Position numbers and translations under genes: made by a program
Assembly (NCBI GenBank): GCA_964435475.1
Contig: CAYSZB010000006.1
Span: forward strand, 1 to 64,000
Source of the DNA: CAYSZB01 sp964435475
GTDB taxonomy: Bacteria > Chloroflexota > Anaerolineae > Anaerolineales > Anaerolineaceae
DNA length: 64,000 bases
Direction: 5' to 3'
Notes under the pieces: generated by a model
The model's database searches: none
What the model was told of the DNA's origin: nothing
The model's input: the letters and a program-made list of their open reading frames with translations, nothing else
Shown here: piece after piece, positions 9,174-17,395 of the stretch
Layout of the letters: every line of letters starts with the position of its first letter
Position numbering within the stretch: the first letter of the stretch is position 1

Positions 9174-10639
9174 TTCCTTTCTTTCCTACTGGCAAATGGT
9201 GCCAGGTGACGCATAAAATGTGCCTCCAGGTCCTGGCTGTATCTTTCAAGGTTGGCTTCCAGGAATTCCATCAGGCGGTTTCTGAAGAGCAGCTCGCCTT
9301 GACCATCCCGGGCTGTCATCACCGATCCAAAGGTCACATGGAATACCTGGCGGGCATCGAATTGATCGATCAGGGCATGCCAATCTGTGACCACATCCGG
9401 CTGAGGTACCTTTTTCAGGTCAGCGGAAACATGGTAGGTCAGGCGATCCTCATTATAATGGCTGCGGGCAAAAGTGAAGATTTCGCGCAAGAAATCAGTC
9501 TTTACGGATGCAATCGTATGCAGTGCTGTCAGGTAGCTGGTACCGGCAGTCTTCAGGTGGACCAGTCCCTGCGTGGCCTGCATGGCCATGGTGTAGACGC
9601 TGTATTTGTCCGACCCGGAGTGCAGGCTTAGTTTGTATGGTCCAAAATGCCTGGCCAGGGCGGCATGGGCCTGAACATAACGGTCAAACTCGTCCAGGTC
9701 ACCAATGTAATCGACCCCTTTTTCAAAGCGACCAATGTAGCGCGGTGCAAGGCTGACCCAGCGCACGCCCATACGACTGAGTTCACCAGCCACATAGGCA
9801 TGCTCATGCAACGAGGTCAGCTGGTCTGTTTCATCCACTGACACTTCGAACTCGAAAGGCTGGCTTCCTGCACGGCTTTCCAGGTAGTGGTAGAGCCTGA
9901 CCACATGCGCCACTGCCCTTCCATACTTCGCCATCGCCCTCAAAAGAGTACCTTCATCGAAGTGCAGATGGTGGCCCTCAATATTCAGCGAGCGGCCCAG
10001 CAGGCCGCTATCAGCAACCTTCATACCTTCTGGTAATTGTTCGACCAGTTCGCGCAGTCTTCCAATATCCGCACTTTCAGCGGAGTTGTCCACGTGATCG
10101 CCCGGGTCAACCGTGAAGAAAGTGTACCCGGCGTCCAGGCAGGCATCGACATCCTGCTCCGTTTTCAAATGATCGGCGTCCGCGCCAAAACCACCCTGCC
10201 AGCCCTCCTGGAATATTCCCCAGGTGGCATCGTCCATCACCACTTGCGGTGTGCGTGCTGTACGTACCATCTCGCGGATCGATTGCTGCGGAAAAATGGG
10301 TAATAATGTGCCTTCAAAATGACGCATGGCGCGCACGTGTCCCGGGGTGGCCAACCCCAGGCGGTCCCCCAGCCCGGCAGATGTCTGCAACCCGAGCAAT
10401 TTCGGTTGCAGCCACGGCAATTTACTGCGCAGCAGGCTGGCATTTACACTATTCATAGGGGCAATGATCAGCGTTCGGGCATTCCTGGGGATGCGCTCCC
10501 CCTGCCAACCTGGGTCCGGGTTCTCTTCTGCGATGACCAGGCAGCGTTTTCCCGAGATAAGTGCCAATCCATAGGTTCCCCCCGCCTGGGTCTGGATTGA
10601 ACTTTTGATCATATCAAGGTTGCTGAATTCATCCAACAT
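9170..10639 (-). CDS. uxaE: Tagaturonate/fructuronate epimerase
   Basis: 489 residues. Long TIM-barrel-like protein recognised as the UxaE family by its length, by AGGTYGLALISGKR at the N-terminus, by the GFGADADHLK and FFTVDPGDHVDN segments and by LHSGSDKYSVY. UxaE converts D-tagaturonate to D-fructuronate in Thermotoga, which is the exact link needed between the IolO product and UxuB. AAGGAG lies 6 bases before the ATG. Only 3 bases separate it from lacI upstream, so the two are cotranscribed. Confidence 0.82.
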   Translation of the reverse strand: MLDEFSNLDMIKSSIQTQAGGTYGLALISGKRCLVIAEENPDPGWQGERIPRNARTLIIAPMNSVNASLLRSKLPWLQPKLLGLQTSAGLGDRLGLATPGHVRAMRHFEGTLLPIFPQQSIREMVRTARTPQVVMDDATWGIFQEGWQGGFGADADHLKTEQDVDACLDAGYTFFTVDPGDHVDNSAESADIGRLRELVEQLPEGMKVADSGLLGRSLNIEGHHLHFDEGTLLRAMAKYGRAVAHVVRLYHYLESRAGSQPFEFEVSVDETDQLTSLHEHAYVAGELSRMGVRWVSLAPRYIGRFEKGVDYIGDLDEFDRYVQAHAALARHFGPYKLSLHSGSDKYSVYTMAMQATQGLVHLKTAGTSYLTALHTIASVKTDFLREIFTFARSHYNEDRLTYHVSADLKKVPQPDVVTDWHALIDQFDARQVFHVTFGSVMTARDGQGELLFRNRLMEFLEANLERYSQDLEAHFMRHLAPFASRKERK

Positions 10640-10642
10640 GGA

Positions 10643-11674
10643 TCACTCCTTGTTCCTAAATGCAATACCGGTCGATTCGCGTACCAGCAGGGTGCCCTGC
10701 AGGACCTTGACCTGTTGATTTTCAGGCAGAACCACCTGGTTGGCCGATAACAGTTCAAGCAGCAGGCGCGCCGCTTCGCGACCGATCTCACGCTTGGGCT
10801 GGTCAAAGGTGGTCAGGCTGGGATTGGTGAAGGCTGCGTAGGTGATATTATCGAACCCGGCTACCGAGAGTTGCCCGGGGACAGTCACGCCCTTTTCCTG
10901 GCAGCCACGCAGGACACCCACTGCCAGCATGTCGTTAAAGCAGAACAGCGCACTCGGGGGCTGTGCCAGGCTCATGAAATACGAAAGCGCCTGTTGTCCC
11001 AACTCGGGCAGTCCTCCAGGCACATGGTAGATGTATTCGGGTGGCACGGGCAGTTCTTGAGCTGCCATTTCATCCAGGAAACCGCTCAAACGGTCCTGGG
11101 TGGTGCGGCCCGAAGCGGCATTACCGAGGTATGCAATGTGGCGATGACCTAAAGAGATCAGGTGCCGCGTGATCTGCCGTGCACCGTCCAGGTCATCGTG
11201 GTAGATGGAAAAATTATAATTTTCAGCTGCCTGCTGGTTGACCATCACCACCGGAAAACCGCGTGACAGCAGGCGATGTACCTGCGCCTGGCTGAAAGAG
11301 GACGAACAGATGATCAGGCCATCGGTCCGCTGTTCAACCATAGCCTGCACGATGCGCTGCTCTTTCTGGGGATCATGCTGCGAGGCAGCGATCAACAGGG
11401 AATAATTCTTTTCCTGGGAGTACTCCTCGATCCCGTAAAGGACATCTGCGAAGAAGGGATCCGCAATGCTGCTGAGGATCACCCCCAGCGCCTGGGTGCG
11501 GCGGGTTTTTAAACTCCGCGCAGCTGCACTGGGGTAGTAACCTTGCTCCCGGGCGATCTGCTGGATGCGCCTGGCCGTGTCTTCAGACACCAGGCTGCTG
11601 TCGTGCAGCGCCCGTGAAACGGTGGAGTGAGATACCCCGGCAATCCGGGCAATGCTCTTGATTGTTGCTGTCAT
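10643..11674 (-). CDS. LacI-family transcriptional repressor of the inositol/uronate cluster
   Basis: 343 residues. N-terminal helix-turn-helix TIKSIARIAGVSHSTVSRAL with the hinge region YYPSAAARSLKTRRT, then a periplasmic-binding-protein-like effector domain starting LGVILSSIADPFF. I place the start at the ATG at 11674, with AAAGG 6 bases upstream. A GTG 15 bases earlier lies inside the operator palindrome and is unlikely. The palindrome upstream and its copy at 7168 indicate autoregulation plus control of the second half of the cluster. The effector is probably an inositol- or uronate-derived intermediate, which is inferred. Confidence 0.9.
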   Translation of the reverse strand: MTATIKSIARIAGVSHSTVSRALHDSSLVSEDTARRIQQIAREQGYYPSAAARSLKTRRTQALGVILSSIADPFFADVLYGIEEYSQEKNYSLLIAASQHDPQKEQRIVQAMVEQRTDGLIICSSSFSQAQVHRLLSRGFPVVMVNQQAAENYNFSIYHDDLDGARQITRHLISLGHRHIAYLGNAASGRTTQDRLSGFLDEMAAQELPVPPEYIYHVPGGLPELGQQALSYFMSLAQPPSALFCFNDMLAVGVLRGCQEKGVTVPGQLSVAGFDNITYAAFTNPSLTTFDQPKREIGREAARLLLELLSANQVVLPENQQVKVLQGTLLVRESTGIAFRNKE

Positions 11675-11683
11675 AAGAACCTT

Positions 11684-11699
11684 TTGCACACGTGTGCAA
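11684..11699. promoter_or_regulatory. LacI operator upstream of lacI
   Basis: Perfect 16-bp palindrome TTGCACACGTGTGCAA. It lies about 4-19 bases downstream of the predicted transcription start of lacI, where a bound repressor would block the polymerase. Its 14-bp core is identical to the site at 7168-7181. Confidence 0.85.
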
Positions 11700-11709
11700 T
11701 CTTGATCAA

Positions 11710-11738
11710 AGTTTAATCAGTTTTGTGATAATCGTCAA
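11710..11738 (-). promoter_or_regulatory. Sigma-70-type promoter for lacI-uxaE-uxuB-kdgK
   Basis: On the minus strand TTGACG (11733-11738) is followed by a 17-base spacer and TAAACT (11710-11715). The arrangement is near consensus. The LacI operator follows directly downstream and the divergent HAD-operon operator lies directly upstream. Confidence 0.7.
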
Positions 11739-11741
11739 GTC

Positions 11742-11765
11742 TTTTTGCAAGTAATCTTGCAAAAA
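11742..11765. promoter_or_regulatory. Candidate RpiR operator at the HAD-operon promoter
   Basis: Perfect inverted repeat TTTTTGCAA-gtaatc-TTGCAAAAA. The same arrangement (9-base arm, 6-base spacer) recurs at 18603-18626 in front of the RpiR gene. The right arm forms the -35 box of the HAD operon, so binding should repress. It lies 4 bases from the divergent lacI -35. Confidence 0.7.
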
Positions 11766-11785
11766 TGTTAAAAATGTCGTATGAT
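11757..11785 (+). promoter_or_regulatory. Sigma-70-type promoter of the HAD/phosphoglycerate-mutase operon
   Basis: TTGCAA (11757-11762), 17-base spacer, TATGAT (11780-11785). The -35 hexamer is the right arm of the operator inverted repeat. The first start codon is about 45 bases downstream. Confidence 0.7.
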
Positions 11786-11833
11786 TAGTCATTGTCAGTA
11801 TGGTGCTGGCAAATACAAAACCCTGGAGGTACC

Positions 11834-12589
11834 ATGATCCCACCCATTGAAATCGAGGCCATTTTTCTCGACATCGGCAATACCATGCGCATCGTCATCG
11901 AAGACCCGCCATTCCAGGCCCAGGCCAAACAGCAGCTTTATGAACTGGTTGGTGCCCGGGAGCCCTTTGATGAATTCTTTGATAAGATCGAGGTCAACTG
12001 GAAAGCATACCGCAAACAGTCCAAAGCCAGCCTGAAAGAAGCCTCTGAACGTGAGCTGTGGTCAAAATGGCTCCTGCCGGGTTACCCCGAGGGCATCATT
12101 GCCCCCCTGGCGGGCAAGTTAACCCGCCTGTGGCGTGATCACGATGGTCGGCGGGTTCCCCGCGCGGACGCCAAAGAAACAATCATTGAACTGGACCACC
12201 GGGGATACAAACTGGGCATCATCGCCAACACCATCACTGAGACCGAGATCCCTGACTGGATGGAATCCGATGGCGTCAGGCAGTATTTCAAATCCGTGAT
12301 CCTTTCATCAAAAGTTGCCTTGCGCAAACCGGATCCCGAGATTTACTGGCTGGCAGCCCGCGAGATCGGTGTGGAACCCGGGAAATGCGCTTATGTGGGT
12401 GACAACCCGGTGCGGGATGTGGAAGGCACCTACGCGGCAGGTTATGGCATGATGATCCTCTTTGAGGAACCAGCTACATTAGCCAAAGAACCACCTGACA
12501 AGTGGATTAAGCCCGACTTTACCATTCGTGAAACACGCGAATTGCTGGATATTTTCCCCGCCCGCCCAACCTCTGCCGGGGGAGCATAA
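11834..12589 (+). CDS. HAD-superfamily hydrolase (first of a tandem pair)
   Basis: 251 residues, subfamily I HAD with a helical cap. Motif I reads FLDIGNTM: the nucleophile Asp is present, but the usual Asp two residues later is Gly. Motif III is the lysine in LRKPDPEIY, and motif IV is YVGDNPVRD, intact. GGAGG stands 4 bases before the ATG at 11834; an earlier TTG has no such site. It is the first gene of the long plus-strand cluster and directly precedes a paralogue of the same length. It probably acts on a phosphoester, but the altered motif I makes plain phosphatase activity uncertain. Confidence 0.82.
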   Translation: MIPPIEIEAIFLDIGNTMRIVIEDPPFQAQAKQQLYELVGAREPFDEFFDKIEVNWKAYRKQSKASLKEASERELWSKWLLPGYPEGIIAPLAGKLTRLWRDHDGRRVPRADAKETIIELDHRGYKLGIIANTITETEIPDWMESDGVRQYFKSVILSSKVALRKPDPEIYWLAAREIGVEPGKCAYVGDNPVRDVEGTYAAGYGMMILFEEPATLAKEPPDKWIKPDFTIRETRELLDIFPARPTSAGGA

Positions 12590-12591
12590 AT

Positions 12592-13347
12592 ATGGAGATC
12601 GAAGCTATCTTCCTTGACCTGGGCAATACCTTGCGCTTTGTCAAAAAAGATGCGCAGTACCAGGCAGATGCCAGGCAAAAAATTACCGAACTGGTGGGTA
12701 GCAATGAAGACCCAGGGGTCTTCTGTGCCAAGGTGGATGAACGCTACAAGGAATACCGGAAGTGGGCGTTTGAACACATGCGCGAGGCACCCGAGGCAGA
12801 ACTCTGGACGCGCTGGCTGGCTCCGGAGTTCCCGGTTGAGAAGATTGCCCCCCTGGGTGAGGAACTGACCTACCAGTACCGCCGGGCAAATGGCATCCGC
12901 GTGCTGGTCGAAAACGGCGTTGAGGTGGTGGATACATTGTACCGCCGCGGTTACATACTGGGCATTATCAGCAACCTGATCAGCACCCGTGAGATCCCCG
13001 AATGGCTGAACAACGATGGCCTGGGGCATTACTTTAAATCGGTGGTTCTCTCCTCTGTACTGGGCATCCGCAAACCGGATCCCGAGATCTACCTCACTGC
13101 TGCCCGCCAGGCCGGTGTCTCTCCCGATCGCTGTGCCTATGTGGGTGATAATCTCAAACGTGATGTCACCGGCACACGTACCTCGGGGTTCGGCATGTCG
13201 ATCATCATGCTGGAAGAGGACGAACTGAAAGATGCAGAGATCAATGAAGACAATCGCCCGGATGCGATTATTATCCGCTTTGACGAATTGCTCGGCCTGT
13301 TCCCTGGTAGCCCCAGGGTCAATGCCGAAAAACTATTCTCTCTCTGA
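12592..13347 (+). CDS. HAD-superfamily hydrolase (second of a tandem pair)
   Basis: 251 residues, similar along its full length to the preceding gene but well diverged, so an old duplication. Motif I FLDLGNTL again lacks the second Asp; motif II is IISN, motif III IRKPDPEIY and motif IV YVGDNLKRD. Two bases separate it from the preceding stop, and GGGGGAG lies within that gene's end. Both copies keep the cap segment with a conserved LW.RWL-like sequence that may line the substrate pocket. The substrate is unknown. Confidence 0.82.
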   Translation: MEIEAIFLDLGNTLRFVKKDAQYQADARQKITELVGSNEDPGVFCAKVDERYKEYRKWAFEHMREAPEAELWTRWLAPEFPVEKIAPLGEELTYQYRRANGIRVLVENGVEVVDTLYRRGYILGIISNLISTREIPEWLNNDGLGHYFKSVVLSSVLGIRKPDPEIYLTAARQAGVSPDRCAYVGDNLKRDVTGTRTSGFGMSIIMLEEDELKDAEINEDNRPDAIIIRFDELLGLFPGSPRVNAEKLFSL

Positions 13348-13380
13348 AGGGACGACCCGACCAGGGTCGGAAAGGTGATC

Positions 13381-14961
13381 ATGCCTGTTTCAAAAAATTC
13401 TCATGGTGCAGCAGAAATGGCCGATGTGGTCCGCCAGGCATATGAGCGCGGCCAGACCGATTACTCGATGGAACCGTTGGTGCGCAGAGCCCCAGGCGGC
13501 TCTGCCGTGGGTTCCATACAGGATGGCGACGCGGTGATCTTCTGCTGTCGTCGTGGTGAACGCGAGGTGGAACTGACCGAAGCTTTTACTGACCCGGATT
13601 TTGCCCATTTTTCTCGCCAGAGACTTGATTTGCTGGATTTTGTGATCCTTACCCTCTACCATGAAAAATTCAAGGATCTCAGCGTGGCTTTTGCCCCCAC
13701 CAGGGGCAGTGGAACGCTGGGTGAAGTGGTCAGCCGGGCAGGCTTGTCTCAATTTCGCTGCTCAGAATCCGAAAAATTTGCCCACATCACCTTTTTTCTC
13801 AACGGTGGGGTGGATGAACCCTTCCCGGGTGAGGTTGATCGTCGCATCCCTTCCCCCAAAGGCCTGCCTTTCGACCAGGTACCGGAACTATCACTGCCCC
13901 GGGTGGCAGACGAGATCATCCAGGCACTCGATAAGAATTTCAGCCTGGTGATAACCAACTTCGCCAACGGCGATGTGATCGGGCATACTGCCAGCACATC
14001 GGCCAAGATCGCCTGTGCCGAAGCGGTCGATCATCACCTTTCCAGGGTGGTTAGCCGTGCAGTGGAGAATGATTACATCACCCTTATCACAGCAGACCAC
14101 GGCAACCTCGAGGTGCTTTGGACACCCGAGGGCAAACCGCATGTTGCCCATACCACCAACCCCGTGCCGCTGATCCTGATCGACCCCCGTCAAGATCAAC
14201 CCCTCAAGCCCGAAGATGGCATCCTCTCAGACCTTGCACCAACAATTCTTTCCATGCTTGGCTTACAGCCCTCACCCGCCATGACCGGCCGCAACTTGCT
14301 CCCCGGTCACCCCCGGGAACCCGGACGCAAGGTCCTGCTGGTCATCCTGGATGGTTGGGGCATCGGTACAGCCGATGACAGCAACCCGATCCATACCGCC
14401 CGCACTCCTTTCTGGGATCAGCTCAACACCAGCAGCCATACAGCCAGCCTTGGAGCATCCGGGGATGCTGTCGGTCTTCAGGCTGGTAAACCCGGCAATT
14501 CCGAAGCAGGGCACATGAACATCGGCGCAGGGCGCATCGTGTTACAGGATGATGTGCGCCTGGACCTGGCCATCAAGGACGGTTCCTTTGCCGTCAACCC
14601 GGTGTTCCTGGAAACGATTGATAAGGTGAAAAAACAGGGTTCGCGTCTGCACCTGATCGGCCTGTTGACTGAAAAGAGTTCACACGGCTCCATCGATTAC
14701 CCATTGGCCATTTGCCGGATCGCCCGGGAAAAGTCTCTCGACCAGGTATTCCTGCACCTCATCCTCGATGGGCGCAGTACCGAACCGGGCAGTGCCCCAT
14801 TATTATTGGAAAAACTGGAAGATCAACTGAGCACGATCGGTGTTGGCCAGGTGGCCAGCATCGTTGGGCGGGGCATCGCCCTGGACCGTGATGGCAACTA
14901 CACCAAGGTCCAAAAGGCCTACAACGCCATGGTATATGGCACGGACCATATTGACAAGTAA
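13381..14961 (+). CDS. gpmI: Circularly permuted 2,3-bisphosphoglycerate-independent phosphoglycerate mutase
   Basis: 526 residues of the GpmI family with the two halves swapped. Residues 1 to about 305 correspond to the C-terminal part of a normal enzyme, from QAYERGQTDY through DGDAVIFCCRRGER, EKFAHITFFLNGG, NFANGDVIGH (about 192), ITADHGN (about 236) and HVAHTTNP to MTGRNLL. A short linker leads to what is normally the N-terminus: VILDGWG (about 321), GKPGNSEAGH with the catalytic serine (about 371), LLTEKSSHGSID, LDGRSTEPG and GRGIALDRD, ending at YNAMVYG. Metal ligands, catalytic Ser, the arginine pairs and the EKFAH lysine are kept; canonical DGRD is DGRS. AAAGG is 5 bases before the ATG at 13381. 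It probably interconverts 2- and 3-phosphoglycerate or a related phosphoester. Confidence 0.85.
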   Translation: MPVSKNSHGAAEMADVVRQAYERGQTDYSMEPLVRRAPGGSAVGSIQDGDAVIFCCRRGEREVELTEAFTDPDFAHFSRQRLDLLDFVILTLYHEKFKDLSVAFAPTRGSGTLGEVVSRAGLSQFRCSESEKFAHITFFLNGGVDEPFPGEVDRRIPSPKGLPFDQVPELSLPRVADEIIQALDKNFSLVITNFANGDVIGHTASTSAKIACAEAVDHHLSRVVSRAVENDYITLITADHGNLEVLWTPEGKPHVAHTTNPVPLILIDPRQDQPLKPEDGILSDLAPTILSMLGLQPSPAMTGRNLLPGHPREPGRKVLLVILDGWGIGTADDSNPIHTARTPFWDQLNTSSHTASLGASGDAVGLQAGKPGNSEAGHMNIGAGRIVLQDDVRLDLAIKDGSFAVNPVFLETIDKVKKQGSRLHLIGLLTEKSSHGSIDYPLAICRIAREKSLDQVFLHLILDGRSTEPGSAPLLLEKLEDQLSTIGVGQVASIVGRGIALDRDGNYTKVQKAYNAMVYGTDHIDK

Positions 14962-14971
14962 AAGGGAACGC

Positions 14972-16180
14972 ATGACTTTGCACCCTGAACTGGCTGACTC
15001 GAAACGCTTTTCCTCCCGTCTCTATGAACTGCTGGATCAACTTAATCCCGGAATCCAGGACCTTGAACTATACGAGTTCCGTTATGCCCTGGAAAACATC
15101 ACCCCGCCAGGAGGTTGGACAGCAGTCGAGATCCCGCCGACTGGTGACATTACCCACATGGTCTCCAACCGTGAATTCTTTGCACAAGTCGAATTCAAAC
15201 CACTTCAAAACAACCACATTGTGCTCGATGAACAGATCCTGCACCTGGCTCAGGTGCTGTGCTGCGGTCTGGTCAGTGGAGCATACAGCTTGGCGTGGGT
15301 GGACAGCCTTTTCTACTTTGACATCCGCGCCTTCGTATTCTTTGTGCGCACCCGCTATTTTGACCCGGCGATCATCGAACATTTCGGTGGTCAGCCGCAC
15401 AGGACATTCCCGGCATTCCAGGTGCAATTATCAAGACGGCAGGATATCGGGCTGCGCGAATTCCGTGCAGCCAACCAGCAGCTGGACCAGTCGCTGGTTG
15501 AACTGATCCTGGGCATGGTCCGCTCCCATGGTGTACCCCTTGTCATTACCCTGGTCGGTCCGACCGGGGCGGGCAAGACCGAGATCACCCAGGAGATCCT
15601 GGCAGGGATGACTAAGGCTGACATCCGCTGCTCCTCGATCGAGATGGATAATTTTTACAAAGATGGTGTCTACCGCCAGGGTAAGGCGCTGGACCGCCAG
15701 GTGATCCATTATGACATCTTCAGGCAGTGCATTGACACCCTGTCTCAACGCCGCTCAGCACTCATCCCTCGCTACAACTTCCTCAGCACCACCTCGTCCC
15801 ATGACCTGCAAAGCCGTTTACGACCGGGTGGCATTCCCCTGCAGGTGGAACCCGCTGATGTGATCTTCCTCGAAGGCAACTATCCCTTCCATGACATGGA
15901 TGTTTCCCCTCTGATCGATATCAAGATAGTCTACCTGACCGATGACCCGGTTCGCTTGAAACGCAAATGGCGCCGGGATATTGACTACCGCAAGAAATAC
16001 GATCCTGTCTATTTCGTCAATCGTTATTTCCGCACTCAGTTCCTGCGCACTGAGGAGGTTTACCACCCCTTGTTGAAAGTGTGCGACCTGGCAGCGGACA
16101 CAACCAGCGGCAAAATCTGGCTGACACCCGGCTGGCAAAAACTGCTGGAATCCAGAACACCCCCCAAGGAGAGTATGTGA
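14972..16180 (+). CDS. P-loop kinase of the uridine kinase/phosphoribulokinase type, copy A
   Basis: 402 residues. The C-terminal half is a PRK/uridine-kinase-like domain: Walker A GPTGAGKT (about residues 195-202), IEMDNFYKDG, the IPRYNFLSTTSSHD substrate loop, EGNYPF and LTDDPVRLKRKWRRDIDYRKK, which resembles a lid. The first 190 residues are a domain I do not recognise, shared only with copy B at 17396. AAGGGA precedes the ATG and the gene begins 10 bases after the permuted mutase. The stop overlaps the next start (TGATG). It phosphorylates an unknown small molecule, perhaps a sugar or cyclitol. Confidence 0.78.
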   Translation: MTLHPELADSKRFSSRLYELLDQLNPGIQDLELYEFRYALENITPPGGWTAVEIPPTGDITHMVSNREFFAQVEFKPLQNNHIVLDEQILHLAQVLCCGLVSGAYSLAWVDSLFYFDIRAFVFFVRTRYFDPAIIEHFGGQPHRTFPAFQVQLSRRQDIGLREFRAANQQLDQSLVELILGMVRSHGVPLVITLVGPTGAGKTEITQEILAGMTKADIRCSSIEMDNFYKDGVYRQGKALDRQVIHYDIFRQCIDTLSQRRSALIPRYNFLSTTSSHDLQSRLRPGGIPLQVEPADVIFLEGNYPFHDMDVSPLIDIKIVYLTDDPVRLKRKWRRDIDYRKKYDPVYFVNRYFRTQFLRTEEVYHPLLKVCDLAADTTSGKIWLTPGWQKLLESRTPPKESM

Positions 16181-17385
16181 TGATCGAGAAACTACTGGCC
16201 GAACTGGTCCAACCCAACACCACTAAGATCCTTATGCTGGTCATGGACGGCCTGGGCGGGCTGGCTTTACAACCGGATGGGCTCAGCGAACTGGAAAGCG
16301 CCCATACACCCAACCTGGATGCCCTTGCCTCACGATCTTCGCTGGGTATGACCCAACCATTGATCCCCGGGGTGGCGGTTGGCAGCGGCCCCGGCCATCT
16401 GGCCCTTTTTGGTTATGATCCACTGCAATACGAGATCGGACGTGGTGCCCTGGAAGTGTTGGGGGTGGATTTTGAGTTGGGACCGGATGACATCGCCGCC
16501 CGGGGTAATTTCTGCACCCTGGGTGACCAGGGGCTTATCTCAGATAGACGGGCTGGTCGTCTTCCAACCGAAGAAGCTACTGAACTCATCAAAATTCTAC
16601 GCACCATCCGGGTTCCCGGGGCTGAGTTTTTCCTTGAACCGATAAAGGAGCATCGTTTTGCCTTTGTGATGCGCAAAACAGGTGCCGGGGTTCAGCTGAC
16701 AGATACAGATCCCTTACACAACGGAATGCCTCCAAATCCAGTGACCGGTCTGGACAGTGCCTCGCACGTATCTGCCGATTTGATCAACCAGTTCCTCTTC
16801 CAGGCTCGCCAGGTGCTGAAAGACCTTTCGCCCGCTAATATGATCTTGCTGCGCGGTTTTGAAAAGCTGCCCATCCTGCCATCATTCGCCGAGCGTTATC
16901 AACTTAATGCTGCTGCGGTGGCGGTCAATGGCATGTACCGCGGGGTATCACGCCTGGTAGGCATGCAGGTGCTCGACGTTCACGGCACTTCGATCGCAGA
17001 TGAGTTTGACACCCTTGAACAGGCCTGGCAGGATTTTGATTTCTTCTACCTTCACGTCAAAAAGACCGATACTTACGGTGAAATGGGTGATTTCAACGCC
17101 AAAGTAGGGGTGATCGAGGAGTTTGATGCCCTGCTGCCGCGTGCCCTGGCTTTAAAACCGGATGTGATCGTGGTCGGAGGTGACCACAGTTCACCAGCCG
17201 CCATGCGCTCGCATAGCTGGCACCCCGTTCCGCTGCTAATCCATTCACAGTTTGCCAGGGCTGAACGGTCATGCCAATTCGGCGAAACCGCCTGCGCCCA
17301 TGGCCACCTGGGGATCATCCCGGCAACCCATGTTATGCCGCTGGCTCTGGCACACGCCGGGCGGCTTCAGAAATACCGTGCTTGA
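16180..17385 (+). CDS. apgM: Archaeal-type cofactor-independent phosphoglycerate mutase (ApgM family)
   Basis: 401 residues of the alkaline-phosphatase superfamily, ApgM branch. Features are LVMDGLGG near the N-terminus, AHTPNLDALA, the serine region GVAVGSGPGHLALFGYDP, HVKKTDTYGE with metal ligands (about 300), VVGGDHSSP and the final histidines in HSWHPVPLL. It is only distantly related to the permuted GpmI-type enzyme two genes upstream, so two families with the same nominal activity share one operon. The start overlaps the upstream stop (TGATG at 16178-16182). Annotated activity is 2-/3-phosphoglycerate interconversion; here it may act on another phosphoester. Confidence 0.82.
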   Translation: MIEKLLAELVQPNTTKILMLVMDGLGGLALQPDGLSELESAHTPNLDALASRSSLGMTQPLIPGVAVGSGPGHLALFGYDPLQYEIGRGALEVLGVDFELGPDDIAARGNFCTLGDQGLISDRRAGRLPTEEATELIKILRTIRVPGAEFFLEPIKEHRFAFVMRKTGAGVQLTDTDPLHNGMPPNPVTGLDSASHVSADLINQFLFQARQVLKDLSPANMILLRGFEKLPILPSFAERYQLNAAAVAVNGMYRGVSRLVGMQVLDVHGTSIADEFDTLEQAWQDFDFFYLHVKKTDTYGEMGDFNAKVGVIEEFDALLPRALALKPDVIVVGGDHSSPAAMRSHSWHPVPLLIHSQFARAERSCQFGETACAHGHLGIIPATHVMPLALAHAGRLQKYRA

Positions 17386-17395
17386 GGTGTATGCA

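Noticed and set aside
11834..13347. The tandem HAD genes as an assembly duplication
   Set aside because: The two copies are well diverged along the whole length, so they are old paralogues.
13381..14961. The mutase as two gene fragments or a frameshifted duplicate
   Set aside because: It is one uninterrupted frame in which each conserved segment occurs once, with a clean linker between old termini.
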